A program made the translations under genes and the position numbers. The notes below the pieces were generated by a model. The model searched no databases. It saw nothing but the letters and a program-made list of their open reading frames with translations, and was not told the DNA's origin. A stretch of DNA of 58,576 nucleotides from Dyella acidiphila (GTDB lineage: Bacteria; Pseudomonadota; Gammaproteobacteria; Xanthomonadales; Rhodanobacteraceae). The stretch lies in contig NZ_JACZZA010000017.1 of assembly GCF_014863405.1 (NCBI RefSeq), positions 1 through 58,576 on the forward strand, read 5' to 3'. Positions 45,154 to 54,651 of this stretch are shown here, piece by piece. Within the stretch, counting starts at the first letter, position 1, and the number at the start of each line of letters is the position of its first letter.

Positions 45154-45489
45154 TGAAAAAAACCTGGGTAGAGAGGATACTCGTCCGGCGCTTAACCCGG
45201 TCGGCCGACGTTTGTGAAGGCCGGGTGCCCGCCCGTAACGCTGGTGAAGTTTGGCTCGGTCGCCATCACGGCAGTCCGTTGCAAACACCCTGTAATCGTA
45301 ACGGTTCGGGCAGCCGCTTGTCCGGTCTCATCTGCAGGCAGACAACGCGGCATGCGTGCCCAAGAATCGCCCGGTATCGGGAACGTTACCGTTTATTTGC
45401 CGCTTTACCGCAGCGGCGCGATCCCCGGACAGGCCGCCACACCAGGCGCCACCGCGGCGCGCGACGCGCGGCCAAGCCGAGGAATCACA
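45154..45489 (+). promoter_or_regulatory. rluC/rne divergent promoter region and rne 5' leader
   Basis: This 336-nt gap separates the two starts. It must hold the rluC promoter and the rne promoter with its leader. In E. coli the long rne 5' UTR mediates feedback by RNase E itself. The frame continuing upstream of the rne ATG has no family similarity and is read as untranslated. I could not define a promoter or a fold with confidence. Confidence 0.5.
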
Positions 45490-48400
45490 ATGAAGAGAAT
45501 GTTGATCAACGCAACTCAGCGTGAAGAGTTGCGTGTGGCCATCGTCGATGGCCAGACCCTTTACGACCTTGATATCGAAATCCCCTCCCGCGAACAGAAA
45601 AAGGCCAATATTTACAAAGGCCGCATCACTCGCGTTGAACAATCCCTCGAAGCCTGCTTTGTCGACTACGGCGCCGAGCGCCATGGCTTCCTCCCGCTGA
45701 AGGAAATCGCCCGCGAGTACTTCACGCAGGGCCTGGATCCTTACAAGTCCAACATCCGCGAACTGCTCAAGGAAGGCCAGGAAGTCGTTGTCCAGGTCGA
45801 GAAGGAAGAGCGCGGCAACAAGGGCGCCGCCCTCACCACCTTCATTAGTTTGGCCGGCCGCTACATGGTGCTGATGCCGAACAACCCGAAGGCCGGCGGC
45901 GTGTCCCGTCGCATCGAGGGCGAAGACCGGCAGGCGCTGAAGGAAGCGCTGGAACACCTCACCGTACCGGACGACATGGGCCTGATCGTGCGTACCGCCG
46001 GCATGGGCCGCGACGCCGAAGAGCTGCAGTGGGACCTCGACTACCTGATCCAGCTGTGGAAGGCGATCTCCGGCGCCGCCCAGCAGAAGGCACCGTTCCT
46101 GATCTACCAGGAATCGAAGCTGTTCATCCGCGCTCTGCGCGACTACCTGCGCAGCGACATCGGCGAGATCCTGATCGACGAGGAATCGCTCTATCACGAC
46201 GCGCGCGAGTTCATGCAGCAGGTGATGCCCAACGCCCTGCGCAAGCTCAAGCTCTATAAAGACGACACCCCGCTGTTCTCGCGCTACCAGATCGAAACCC
46301 AGATCGAGAGCGCCTTCGACCGCAGCGTGCGCCTGCCCTCCGGCGGCTCGATCGTGATCGACCAGACCGAAGCGCTCACCGCCATCGATATCAACTCGTC
46401 CAAGGCCACCAAGGGCGGCGATATCGAGGAAACCGCCTTCAACACCAACCTGGAAGCGGCCACCGAGATCGCCCGCCAGCTGCGCATCCGCGATGCCGGC
46501 GGCCTGATCGTGATCGACTTCATCGACATGGACAGCCCCAAGCACCAGCGGGAAGTCGAGGAGCGCCTGAAGGACGCCTTCAAGCTGGATCGCGCCCGCA
46601 TCCAGATCGGCCGCATCTCGCGCTTCGGCCTGATGGAGATGTCGCGCCAGCGCCTGCGCCCGTCGCTGGGCGAGGCCACCCAGATCGTCTGTCCGCGCTG
46701 CGAAGGCCACGGCCATATCCGCAGCGTGGAATCGCTCTCGCTGTCGACCCTGCGCCTGATCGAAGAGCACGCCATGAAGGACAACACCGGCCAGGTGCTG
46801 GTGCAGGCCCCGCCGACCGTGGCCAACTTCATGCTCAACGAGAAGCGCGCCAGCGTGGTCGAGATCGAGCTGCGCAACAAGGTGCACGTGGTAATCGTGG
46901 CCGACGACAAGCTCGAGACGCCGCATATCGAGATCCAGCGCATCCGCGAAGCGGACATGGGCGAGCACAGCAAGCCCAGCTACGAGCGCCTCACCGCCGT
47001 AGAACCCGATACCGTGCGCAAGATGGGCCAGATGCTGGGCAGCAGCGAGCAGCCCGCCGTCAGCGGCATCGTGCCGGCCAGCCCGGCCCCGCTGCGCGAA
47101 GAAGAACCCTCCGTGCAGGCTGCCGCCCCGGCCCCGGTCGCAAAGCGCCAGCCGGCAGCGGCGCCCGCCCCGGCACCGGCCAGCAGCGGCGGCTTCTTCT
47201 CGCGCCTGTTCGGCTTCCTGCGTAGCGGCAACGAAACCGCCGCACCGGCACCGGCCCCTGCCCCCGCAGCGCGCCAGGAAACCTCGCGCGGCAAGCAGCA
47301 GGATCAGCGTCGCAACGAGCAGCGCGGTCGCGACGGTGGCCAGCAACGCCAGAACCAGCAGCGCGACGCCCAGAGCGGCAGCCGCAGTGCCCAGCAGCAG
47401 GGCAAGGGCCAGCGCCAGCGCGGCGAACAGCAGGCACAGGGTCGCCAGCAATCGCAGCAGCAAGGCGGCAACAAGCAGGAGCCGCGTCAGCCCAAGCCGG
47501 CGCAAGCCAGTGGCGAGGCCGCCGCCGAGCAGCGCAACAAACAGCAAGCCGCGCAGCAGGCCAACAAGCAGGCGCAGCAGGAACGTCAGCCGCGCCAGCC
47601 GCAGGCCGAGCGCCCGGCTCAGGCGGAGCGTCCGCCGCAGGCCGAACGCGTGCAGCAGCCGGCCAATCCGCCGGCAGTCCAGACCCAGCTGGCCGAGGAA
47701 GCGCCGAAGCCGGCAACCGAAGCCGAGATCACGGCCGTGGCCGTAACCGAAGGCGTACCGGCCGTTGCGGCCGATACCGCCGAGGGCGGCCAGTCGCGCC
47801 GCCGCCGCGGTCGCCGCGGTGGCCGCCGCCGCCGTCGTCACGACGGTGCCACCGGAACCGCGCCGAACGAGCAAGGCGACGAAGCACTGGATGACGAAGA
47901 TCGCGACGATGCCGAGATGGACACCGATGCGCCGGAAATCGCCCATGCGCAGGAAACCAGATCCGAGCAGCCGGTGATCTCGCCCAAGCCGGAGCATGTT
48001 CCGGCCGAGGCCTCGGTGCAGGCTCCGGCCACGGAAGCCACCGTTGCGGAAACGCCTGCGGCCGTCGTCCACACCCCTGCTCCGGCAACGCCGGAAGCGC
48101 ACACGGTGGAAGCCGAGGCTGTGCACACCCCGGTGAGCGATGAGCACGCGGCGGTGCCGCTGATCGTCGCCTCTGCGCCGGTGGCGGCATCGTTCAACCT
48201 GCCCGCCCTGCCGCCGATTCCGGTGCGCGAAGCGGCTGAGCCTCCGGTCGCCGACGAAGTCGTTGCCGAGACCAAGGCGGAACCCGCCATCGTTGCGGCC
48301 GAAGTCGTAACTGTGAGCATTCCGCATGACGCCGTGCCGGCTGCCAACGAAGCAAACGTGGCTTCGCCTGCCGCCCCGATCGTGACCAGCGAGATCGCCT

Positions 48401-48648
48401 CCGTGGTCGAGCCCGTCGCCGTAGCCGCCCCGGAAGCCCAGGCGCCTGCCGAGGAAATCGTGGTGCCGGCACCGGCCACGCCCGCCCCGCTGTTCCATCA
48501 GCCCGAGCAGGGTGACCTGCTGTCGCAGCCGCTGCGCCAGCACGCCGCGGCCGAGCCGCAGCACGATCACGAGCCGGCCAAGGAAGAACCTGCTGACGAG
48601 GAAACAAACCCGGTGCAGCACGAGCAGCACGATCACCGACTTTCCTGA
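45490..48648 (+). CDS. rne: Ribonuclease E
   Basis: RNase E is the main endoribonuclease and the scaffold of the RNA degradosome. The start [18 protein letters not shown] is at ATG 45490; the length is 1052 residues. The catalytic half (1-530) has an S1 domain ([22 protein letters not shown]), the metal acids in LTAIDINSS and LIVIDFIDM, and the zinc-link CPRCEGHG. The C-terminal half is low complexity: Gln/Arg-rich (about 600-720), an arginine patch [14 protein letters not shown] near 770 for RNA binding, and an Ala/Pro/Val/Glu-rich tail. It is divergent from rluC and ends in a strong terminator. Confidence 0.98.
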   Translation: MKRMLINATQREELRVAIVDGQTLYDLDIEIPSREQKKANIYKGRITRVEQSLEACFVDYGAERHGFLPLKEIAREYFTQGLDPYKSNIRELLKEGQEVVVQVEKEERGNKGAALTTFISLAGRYMVLMPNNPKAGGVSRRIEGEDRQALKEALEHLTVPDDMGLIVRTAGMGRDAEELQWDLDYLIQLWKAISGAAQQKAPFLIYQESKLFIRALRDYLRSDIGEILIDEESLYHDAREFMQQVMPNALRKLKLYKDDTPLFSRYQIETQIESAFDRSVRLPSGGSIVIDQTEALTAIDINSSKATKGGDIEETAFNTNLEAATEIARQLRIRDAGGLIVIDFIDMDSPKHQREVEERLKDAFKLDRARIQIGRISRFGLMEMSRQRLRPSLGEATQIVCPRCEGHGHIRSVESLSLSTLRLIEEHAMKDNTGQVLVQAPPTVANFMLNEKRASVVEIELRNKVHVVIVADDKLETPHIEIQRIREADMGEHSKPSYERLTAVEPDTVRKMGQMLGSSEQPAVSGIVPASPAPLREEEPSVQAAAPAPVAKRQPAAAPAPAPASSGGFFSRLFGFLRSGNETAAPAPAPAPAARQETSRGKQQDQRRNEQRGRDGGQQRQNQQRDAQSGSRSAQQQGKGQRQRGEQQAQGRQQSQQQGGNKQEPRQPKPAQASGEAAAEQRNKQQAAQQANKQAQQERQPRQPQAERPAQAERPPQAERVQQPANPPAVQTQLAEEAPKPATEAEITAVAVTEGVPAVAADTAEGGQSRRRRGRRGGRRRRRHDGATGTAPNEQGDEALDDEDRDDAEMDTDAPEIAHAQETRSEQPVISPKPEHVPAEASVQAPATEATVAETPAAVVHTPAPATPEAHTVEAEAVHTPVSDEHAAVPLIVASAPVAASFNLPALPPIPVREAAEPPVADEVVAETKAEPAIVAAEVVTVSIPHDAVPAANEANVASPAAPIVTSEIASVVEPVAVAAPEAQAPAEEIVVPAPATPAPLFHQPEQGDLLSQPLRQHAAAEPQHDHEPAKEEPADEETNPVQHEQHDHRLS

Positions 48649-48666
48649 TCGGCCAGCGCATCGTTC

Positions 48667-48706
48667 CAAAAAAGAAAGGGCCGGATCACTCCGGCCCTTT
48701 CTTTTT
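48667..48706 (+). terminator. Intrinsic terminator after rne
   Basis: AAAGAAAGGGCCGG (48671-48684) pairs with CCGGCCCTTTCTTT (48691-48704), then T. It has A-tracts on the other side too, so it may also end the convergent response-regulator transcript. Confidence 0.92.
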
Positions 48707-48726
48707 GTCCGCCAGACGGTGCGTGC

Positions 48727-49377
48727 CTAATTGCCGACCTGGTTGTTGTGCGTATCCAACAGGCCGTGGACGGTCATCAGGTGCGCCAGGCTGATGAGAT
48801 GTTCCACCTGCAGCTTTTCCATCAGCCGCTGTTTGTAGGTGGAGACCGTCTTGGGGCTCAAATTGAGCTGTTCGCCGATGGCCGTCAGCGGCTTGCCACG
48901 CACCAGCATCATCGCCACCTCCAGCTCGCGGCTGGAAAGCGCATCGAACGGAGAGGCTTCGCCGTCCAACGTAGCCAGCGCCAGCTGCTGCGCCACGGAG
49001 GGCGCCAGATAACGCCGACCGTCCGCCACCTGGCGCACCGCGTTGAGCAACTCCTCGGCGGCGCAGCTCTTGGTCAGGTAGCCGTAGGCACCGGCATCCA
49101 GCAGCCGCTTGGGGAAGCGTGCGTCGTCCACCACGGTAACCACGATCACGTGGGTGGGAAGATTGGCGCGCGCCACGCGCTCGGTCAGCTCAATGCCGCT
49201 CATTCCCGGCATATGCACGTCGACCAGGGCAATATGAGGTCGATTCGAGCGGATCAGCCGCAGCCCCTCTTCGGCGGTTCCTGCTTCGCCGCAAATGCGA
49301 ATATCCGGCTGCTGCAGGATCATTCTGAAGCCGGTTCGAACCAGCTCGTGGTCATCCACGAGTACCACATCAATCAT
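48727..49377 (-). CDS. LuxR-type response regulator, GacA/UvrY-like
   Basis: The 216-residue protein has a receiver domain with the acidic pair VDDHE, the phospho-acceptor Asp in LVDVHMPGMSG (about residue 53), the conserved Thr and the Lys in YLTKS. A C-terminal NarL/FixJ helix-turn-helix follows (LSSRELEVAMMLVRGKPLTAIGEQLNLSPKTVSTYKQRLMEKL). The overall similarity is to GacA/UvrY, which activate Csr small RNAs with BarA/GacS. No sensor kinase or uvrC is adjacent, so the partner lies elsewhere. Confidence 0.9.
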   Translation of the reverse strand: MIDVVLVDDHELVRTGFRMILQQPDIRICGEAGTAEEGLRLIRSNRPHIALVDVHMPGMSGIELTERVARANLPTHVIVVTVVDDARFPKRLLDAGAYGYLTKSCAAEELLNAVRQVADGRRYLAPSVAQQLALATLDGEASPFDALSSRELEVAMMLVRGKPLTAIGEQLNLSPKTVSTYKQRLMEKLQVEHLISLAHLMTVHGLLDTHNNQVGN

Positions 49378-49621
49378 CAGGCGCCCTCCCTGGTTAGGTC
49401 ATGTGCTTCGGCAAAGTAGGTGGCTGGTGGGGACATTGCAAGCCCGTAACTTCCGGCCGGGCAAGGACTTTCCACATTGCGCCAACCCTCACGTAACGCG
49501 TAGGAATTTGCCTACATACGTACCGCAGTTTAAATGTCATTATTTGCCGTATAGGAAGTCGTAAGTCACGCATGTCGCAGTCCCCAGCAAGGCTAGTTTC
49601 CACTAACCGATGGAGGTACCG

Positions 49622-49861
49622 ATGGTGATCTACTCGCTCAGGCAATCCCTCGACGGGGATTGGAGCATTCGCCGGGAGACGGCGACCCTGTTCAGCCAAT
49701 TACGGCTGGGCCCCGCCATCCAGCTTGCACGCGAAGCCGCCCGCGACGAACACAACCGTTCCGGTCGCAGCACCTGCGTGGAAATGCCCGGTCCCGCTTC
49801 CACCATCCGGCTGGCACAGTATGCCCGCCCCGATGTTCCTATCGAAAGCGCAGTAGCCTGA
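49622..49861 (+). CDS. Small DUF2188-like protein
   Basis: ATG 49622 has GGAGG 6-7 nt upstream and gives 79 residues; a 5'-extended ATG at 49610 overlaps that site. The sequence MVIYSLRQSLDGDWSIRRE, an Ala-rich helix with AIQLAREAARDEH, and a C-terminal strand resemble small DUF2188-type proteins. It is probably cytosolic; function unknown. Confidence 0.6.
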   Translation: MVIYSLRQSLDGDWSIRRETATLFSQLRLGPAIQLAREAARDEHNRSGRSTCVEMPGPASTIRLAQYARPDVPIESAVA

Positions 49862-49956
49862 CGTTATCGACAAACGGAGCGCCCGCTCCGTCCCAAGGTA
49901 GGCGCATGTTACGATCCGCGCGCCTGCAGCTCTCGTCACCCCGTTAGCTGCCTCCT

Positions 49957-50043
49957 GCCCGGATGGCGAAACAGGTAGACGCAAGAGACTTAAAATCTCT
50001 CGACCGCAAGGTCATGCCGGTTCGATCCCGGCTCCGGGCACCA
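49957..50043 (+). tRNA. tRNA-Leu(UAA)
   Basis: The acceptor GCCCGGA pairs with TCCGGGC, followed by A and an encoded CCA (50041-50043). The D-arm has GGCGAAACAGGTAGACGC. The anticodon stem AGAGA/TCTCT frames CTTAAAA, giving anticodon TAA. The long variable arm and T-arm GCCGGTTCGATCCCGGC are normal. It marks the border between the core block and the second accessory zone. Confidence 0.95.
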
Positions 50044-50161
50044 AGTTAATCAAATACTTGCACTCCGCTCATATTTAAGCCCCTGCCTCTCCGAATCGCT
50101 GAGGCTCCCCCAAGGCTCCCCTCGATTGAAAAGTTTTGCGCTTGCCCCGCATGATGTGGGC

Positions 50162-50530
50162 ATGCCAAAACGCGTCGCTGCGGTCTCAACAGAGTTCCTG
50201 ATGCGCGAGGTGGGCCACCTCGACGACAGCGTGTTGCTGTTACCTCAGCAGGTTTTCATCCTGACCGGCCTGTCGTTGGGCATGCTGAAAGAACGCATGC
50301 GTACGCGGCCACCTCAGCCCCCTCACCCAATGCCACGAGAGAAGGCGCACACCGCCATCTGGTATTCCCTCGGTGAAATCAGACGGTTTTTGCGCGAGCG
50401 CGCCGAGACCGCCGAGATAGATCGCGCGATCGCCATGAAGCACCGATCGTTCTCGGCATGGATCAACACCGGAACACCCGATGAGCTGTGGCCCATCACC
50501 TTGGTCGGCCCGACGTCCCACCGATTTTGA
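50162..50530 (+). CDS. Small DNA-binding-like protein (AlpA/MerR-type fold pattern)
   Basis: ATG 50162 gives 122 residues; a TTG at 50126 is an alternative. The central part QQVFILTGLSLGMLKERMRT, then PREKAHTAIWYSLGEIRRFLRERAE, has the helix-turn-helix plus wing layout of AlpA/excisionase or MerR N-terminal domains. It lies directly after tRNA-Leu(UAA), a place where such proteins often control mobile DNA, but no integrase is seen in this zone. The function is inferred. Confidence 0.55.
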   Translation: MPKRVAAVSTEFLMREVGHLDDSVLLLPQQVFILTGLSLGMLKERMRTRPPQPPHPMPREKAHTAIWYSLGEIRRFLRERAETAEIDRAIAMKHRSFSAWINTGTPDELWPITLVGPTSHRF

Positions 50531-50652
50531 GTAGCGTGTCGCCCTGTGTGAGCTGTCGAACCGAATCACCGGAGACATCCAGGTCAATCGCTGGATTAGA
50601 TTTCAAATCGCCGCACCACTCAGAACCAGAGGGACGTCGCAAGTAGCACCAA

Positions 50653-51870
50653 TTAGGAATCTAACACCAGTTCATTTAAGGCTAGTTCGTTGCTACGACG
50701 TGTCCGTTCGTCGACTTCCTTCAAATCAATGTAGGTCGAGAGGTATTGTCTGATACGACTGTAAAGCGCCTTATTCCTACTGCAATAGATGGTCGGATTG
50801 TTAAATTTTTTACTTTTTGAGTACCGGGTTATCAGCTCGCCACCTCCGCAATATCCAACCCATTCGCATTTGGCGCATGCTTCGGGTGGCGTTGAAACGG
50901 TGCGGCGTAGATCCGTCCATAGCGGATTTGAATAGAATTCTTTCAAAGTAGACGTTGCGACGTTGCATCCCGTGTGGCGATATTCTTCACTGATGGATGG
51001 CAGTGAATCATCAGGGGATACGTCCCCGTTACTCCGAATGGTGATTGTCTCAATCAAGTCAACGATGTAGTTAATTCGCATGTCTACACCAAAGTCCGTC
51101 AAAAATGGCGCAAAGAAATTCTTCATTGTGCGGATGTTGATTTGAGGATTGTCGTCCTCTAGCCAGCACTCCAATAATTCCAATGAAAAGCCCTCAATGA
51201 AATCAGTCATATCGGGAGAATAGTTTTCCCAGCTGTCTTTTGGAAGCATGAAATCAAACTTCCATAGGCCAAGATCATGCACAATGTGATTGTAAATTTC
51301 CTTGGCTGATGTCCCTGGCAAAATAACCGCCAACGCACCCGGCTCGCCAATAAGCCCTTCTTTATGACTTTTTTGAAGAAGCGCTATGGCTTTAACGATG
51401 CGGTCGTAACTGCCGCGCTTCTTCTTGTCGATTCTTACCGAATCATTGACATGTTTCGGCCCATCAATGCTTATCCCGACACTGATGTTCAACTCAGAAA
51501 ACAACTTGATCCACTCTTCATCAAGTAATACCCCGTTTGTTTGCACACCCATTTGAAGAGTCGCATGAGGGGTAATAGTACGAATCAGTGTTTCAGCAAT
51601 TTCCCTGAACCTTTTCTTGCCAACCATGAGTGGCTCTCCACCATGGAGCGCAACGGAAACGGTGGGTATTTCAAGTGCGCGCGCGCCTTCCGCTAGAAAT
51701 TTTCCAGCGCGCTCTGCGGTGGCCACGGACATGCTAGCTGGATTGCTCTTGTGGCTTTCGTCACCATTGAAGAAGAAGTAGCAATAAGGACATTCAAGGT
51801 TACACACTTCTGACATCTTGAAGCTTACAAATAGCTTTCTACTTTCCATTCGCGTGGTCATCAAGCGCAT
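50653..51870 (-). CDS. Radical SAM/SPASM peptide maturase
   Basis: The start is taken at ATG 51868-51870 with GGAG 6 nt upstream, giving 405 residues. The radical SAM [4Fe-4S] motif is EVCNLECPYCYFFF (Cys23, 27, 30), then ALHGGEPLMVG and QTNGVLLDEEW. The C-terminal SPASM region has Cys in GCNVATSTLKEF and in EACAKCEWVGYCGGGELITRY, with another Cys in TIYCSRN for auxiliary clusters. Such enzymes crosslink ribosomal peptides, for example forming cyclophanes on aromatic residues. It lies just after candidate precursor ORFs. Low GC and isolation suggest horizontal transfer. No exporter or protease is adjacent. Confidence 0.9.
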   Translation of the reverse strand: MRLMTTRMESRKLFVSFKMSEVCNLECPYCYFFFNGDESHKSNPASMSVATAERAGKFLAEGARALEIPTVSVALHGGEPLMVGKKRFREIAETLIRTITPHATLQMGVQTNGVLLDEEWIKLFSELNISVGISIDGPKHVNDSVRIDKKKRGSYDRIVKAIALLQKSHKEGLIGEPGALAVILPGTSAKEIYNHIVHDLGLWKFDFMLPKDSWENYSPDMTDFIEGFSLELLECWLEDDNPQINIRTMKNFFAPFLTDFGVDMRINYIVDLIETITIRSNGDVSPDDSLPSISEEYRHTGCNVATSTLKEFYSNPLWTDLRRTVSTPPEACAKCEWVGYCGGGELITRYSKSKKFNNPTIYCSRNKALYSRIRQYLSTYIDLKEVDERTRRSNELALNELVLDS

Positions 51871-51872
51871 AA

Positions 51873-52022
51873 CTATCTCCAAGTCAGGCCAACGCCAGGC
51901 TCAAAACGGGAGTCGACAACATCGTCGACTCCCTCAGTGAGATGCGTCGCCCAAGCGAAATCGTGCGCGGCCATCTCAGTAGGCTCTATAGAGAAACCAT
52001 CACCTAGAAAATACTGAACCAA
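51873..52022 (-). pseudogene. Probable frameshifted C-terminal part of the RiPP precursor
   Basis: An open frame from about 52022 (TTG; ATG at 51972-51974) to TAG 51873-51875 reads like protein: LVQYFLGDGFSIEPTEMAAH, then DFAWATHLTEGVDD and ending RFEPGVGLTWR. It stops 2 nt before the maturase ATG, and that gene's GGAG lies inside its last codons, so translational coupling is likely. It overlaps the end of the 56-residue precursor ORF in another frame. A single-base loss near 52020-52030 would join the two into one protein of about 100 residues. Either a real frameshift, a sequencing error or two separate small ORFs. Confidence 0.5.
51908..51933 (-). repeat. 10-bp perfect hairpin between precursor and maturase
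   Basis: GGGAGTCGAC (51908-51917) and GTCGACTCCC (51924-51933) flank a 6-nt loop. On the minus strand GTTTTG follows, so it could act as a partial terminator that raises precursor over maturase output. It also lies within the candidate reading frame at 51873-52022 (codons VDDVVDS), so it may be a coding coincidence. Confidence 0.6.
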
Positions 52023-52174
52023 GTACTGTACGCAGCGAGATCACCCGCGGTCTCATTGGAGTGAGCGATGACGAGCCTGCTCATTTCCTCTTTCCTGGTT
52101 TCGTGGGCACCGCAACCAATCTTATTGGATACGTTTTCTTCAAAAGCTTCAGTCGAACTCACGGTATAGTCCAT
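52004..52174 (-). CDS. Candidate RiPP precursor peptide
   Basis: ATG 52172-52174 has GAGGA 8 nt upstream and gives 56 residues (MDYTVSSTEAFEENVS...). A Gly-Cys-Gly (KIGCGAHE) and a helix-like leader are followed by an aromatic C-terminus AAYSTWFSIF. The last five residues, W-F-S-I-F, resemble the FxSxx-COOH ending of FxsA-type precursors of radical SAM/SPASM enzymes, with Trp for Phe. If the neighbouring frame (51873-52022) is its real tail, this end is an artefact of a frameshift. Position just upstream of the maturase supports the precursor role. Confidence 0.55.
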   Translation of the reverse strand: MDYTVSSTEAFEENVSNKIGCGAHETRKEEMSRLVIAHSNETAGDLAAYSTWFSIF

Positions 52175-52467
52175 TTCATTTATCCTCATGAAGTATTGAA
52201 TTGCCTTACTTGCATCGAAATTCCCAGCACACTCAGTGCGCGAAGCTTAAGCCCTGCGCCCAGAATACCTGGGGGGGGGGTACCAGTCGCGCCATCGCGC
52301 TGTTCGCAGCTCATTCACTGCGGATGCTGCTTTAGAGCGACCTTTTGTTGCCTCGTACAAAACAATTTCTTGGACTCAAAAATTTCTAAACCAAGACCGT
52401 GGGGGCGCAAGACTTCTGAGAGCCTTATATTCGTTCATGGTATTTCGTAAAAATGGCGAGGATAGTG

Positions 52468-53199
52468 TTAGTCACCGTCCATAGAATTTCTCGACACCAA
52501 ATTGCCACCCATCGACCCCATTGTCTGAGTAGCTCTCAAAAGAGCACACTGTAAAAAGTTACAGTTGTTATCCAAGAAGTTTCTGGAGCGAATTTTCTCA
52601 AGGTTATAGGGCCGCTTACCCCATTTGGTCAAGGCGATGTGTCCGAGTCTCGCCGCAACCAACATCAATGCCGAGTGTCCTTCCGGGAAGGTTCCAACGA
52701 CTCTCGTGCGTATTCTGATCTCACGAATAATCCGGTCGAGCGGATTATTCGTCCGCAACCGTCGTCAGTGGGTTGAGGGGTGCGCGCAGCCTCATTTCCT
52801 TTAATCGGGCCACCTGAGAGCGGATCGCCTTGAGCATCCGTGCGACCTCGGCCACCTTCCCGTTGGGCACGTGGCTGAACACATTGCGATAGAAGTGCCC
52901 GCTGATCTCCCGATTACGCCAGGCTTCCAGATGCCGGTAAATCTTCTGGTTCAGCCGCGAGACCCTGCCGGGGCTCACTCGGGTGCCCACAATACTTCGG
53001 TGATGCCTTCGACTCTGCGCACCGATACTCCCGCCAGATACATCTCGACCAACGCCTCCTCGACGGAGGCCTCACGCCGTTTATACCGCTCGATAATGGC
53101 CGTCTCAAACGGCAGCCGTCGCAGCTTCGGAACCCGCAGCTTCACCTCGCCGGCCTTGCTCTCGAGCTCGCGTTCATACTGGCCGGCTCTGCCATCCAC
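52468..53199 (-). pseudogene. IS256-family transposase remnant with internal deletion
   Basis: Fragments in successive frames match IS256/mutator transposases: ESKAGEVKLRVPKLRRLPFE and VEEALVEMYLAGVSVRRVEG (N-terminal), RHLEAWRNREISGHF, then HVPNGKVAEVARMLKAIRSQ and, in another frame, TNNPLDRIIREIRIRTRVVG with GHSALMLVAARLGHIALTKWG (C-terminal). The central DDE catalytic region is missing, and at least two frame changes are needed. The element is dead. Its borders are not defined. Confidence 0.8.
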
Positions 53200-53269
53200 C
53201 CGATCCGCAGATCGCTCGTAACAATGCCAGTAAATCGACAGGCGTGAAAACGAGGTGAAGAACCCTTAG

Positions 53270-53992
53270 TTAGCCGAGGATGCCTAAAAGGAGCGCCGTT
53301 GCAACTGCCTGAGTTTTGTTTACGACATTAAGTTTTGCCAGGATACTTGTTATATGAAACGTGACGGTTCTCTCCGTGATCGACAAGATTGAGGCTATTT
53401 CATCGGCAGTCTTTCCAGCCGCACTCCATCTTAAAATTTCACGCTCTCGATGTGACAATGTTCCTACAAAAGCAAAAGCCGTTTTTGGAAGTTCAGCAGC
53501 AGCTATCAAGCCATGAACCACTTGCGATAGCCACACCATTTTCATTTCATTCTTCGATAATTCTGATTTGGTGATTAACGAAGTAGATCTTGCCAAAGAC
53601 AAAATCCCCATAGTCGTATACCGCCCGTAACTCGCCACCGCCCAGCCATGCTTTATGCCGTGCGATTTAGCTTCTTCCCAAAATCGCTCATTGCCATCGG
53701 TGGTTGCATTTGACCAAGTCAGCGGAGCATCGCTTCGGGAGACACCCTGCAAGACTGGGTCAATCTCCAAATACTGATTGCTGAAATATCGGTCAAGCCA
53801 TTTTTGAGGATAGGTACTAGACCAGATGACCGACGGATGGCAGATAGGCGTGCCGGTCCTTAAAACATAAGAGCAATATTCGAACCCAAGGTCATGGACG
53901 ATACCAGCGAGCTCGATAACGACATCGTCCATTGATGCTGCCGCAGCAGCAAGTCGGTGGAGAGAGTCTTCACGCCATGCCATATAAGTCAT
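53270..53992 (-). CDS. LuxR-family quorum-sensing regulator (solo)
   Basis: The 240-residue protein has an autoinducer-binding domain with the conserved aromatic/acid set: WLDRYFSNQYLEIDPVL (Trp, Tyr, Asp-Pro) and DAPLTWSN (Trp), then KHGWAVASYGR (Gly). The C-terminal LuxR helix-turn-helix is LSHREREILRWSAAGKTADEIASILSITERTVTFHI. No luxI-type synthase is in the window. It could sense an N-acyl-homoserine lactone from a distant synthase or from neighbours. It is AT-richer than the core genes. Confidence 0.92.
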   Translation of the reverse strand: MTYMAWREDSLHRLAAAAASMDDVVIELAGIVHDLGFEYCSYVLRTGTPICHPSVIWSSTYPQKWLDRYFSNQYLEIDPVLQGVSRSDAPLTWSNATTDGNERFWEEAKSHGIKHGWAVASYGRYTTMGILSLARSTSLITKSELSKNEMKMVWLSQVVHGLIAAAELPKTAFAFVGTLSHREREILRWSAAGKTADEIASILSITERTVTFHITSILAKLNVVNKTQAVATALLLGILG

Positions 53993-54276
53993 CGCATCCG
54001 TTGGTCGGAAAAACGGACTTTTACGCCGATTAAGTAAAGAAAACTTACATCAGCATATGTCAAAAAGTATACCGAAAATCTCAACTTAGGCTATTTGAGA
54101 AATCGGTAAAGGCAGACTTTCCCGGGTAATAGTCTACCGGTAGCCATCCGCCGCTGATGTAAAGATGGGTTTTGTTCGTGCGACTTCTCGTCCAGAATCA
54201 TGCAGCTGAGCAACGCGCAATAAAAATAAATCTGAGGCAAGCTGTGGCTACGTTGCCGATCTGTCCGCCTGGTGAT

Positions 54277-54651
54277 TCACACCGTCTTTGATGAGGACAT
54301 CGATGAGCAAATGCGGATCGCCCCCTCCAGACATCCAATATTGTAACCGTACTGGTCCGTCTTCGACCGTCGACGATGGTGGGTGTAGATGCCGCAGTAA
54401 GAACAGAAGTAGTGCTCGCAAGTCTTGGTATTGAAACGATAGACTGACAGTAACTCTTGCCCCTGCAGCACTCGCAGCCCTTTAAGCGGCACCGCGCCCA
54501 TCGCCGTTCCTTTTCGTCGACACATGGCGCAATTGCATCAGCGTGCATCCATGATCCCATCCGGCAGATCGAGCTCGAGAACAACTCCTCCACAATGGCA
54601 GGTTGCCTTGTGCTTCGGCAGTATCGCAGTGTCTCCAACCATCTTGATCAT
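54277..54651 (-). pseudogene. GFA/Mss4-like (formaldehyde-activating enzyme family) gene with nonsense mutation
   Basis: The frame from ATG 54649-54651 reads ATCHCGGVVLELDLPDGIMD, AR, a TGA at 54538-54540, then CNCAMCRRKGTAMGAVPLKG and EHYFCSYCGIYTHHRRR, ending at 54277. The zinc-binding CHC, CxC..C and CxxC motifs of the GFA family are all in one frame, interrupted only by this stop where Arg (CGA) is expected, a C-to-T change. Restart at the ATG after CNCA is possible but would lose the first zinc ligands. Function lost or reduced. Confidence 0.75.

Noticed and set aside
45328-48669. Open frame of 1113 codons on the strand opposite rne, and similar long antisense frames opposite asnB, folP, recJ, lysS and sbcB
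   Set aside because: They mirror high-GC coding genes with strong third-position bias, have Leu/Arg/His/Gly-rich compositions without domains, and start or stop without ribosome binding sites. The real genes on the other strand have clear families.
49394-49699. 101-codon minus-strand frame between the response regulator and the DUF2188-like gene
   Set aside because: It runs antisense to the better supported small gene at 49622 and across the response-regulator promoter.
54538-54540. Selenocysteine at the in-frame TGA of the GFA-like gene
   Set aside because: Family members have Arg there, CGA to TGA is a simple transition, and no SECIS-like element is evident.
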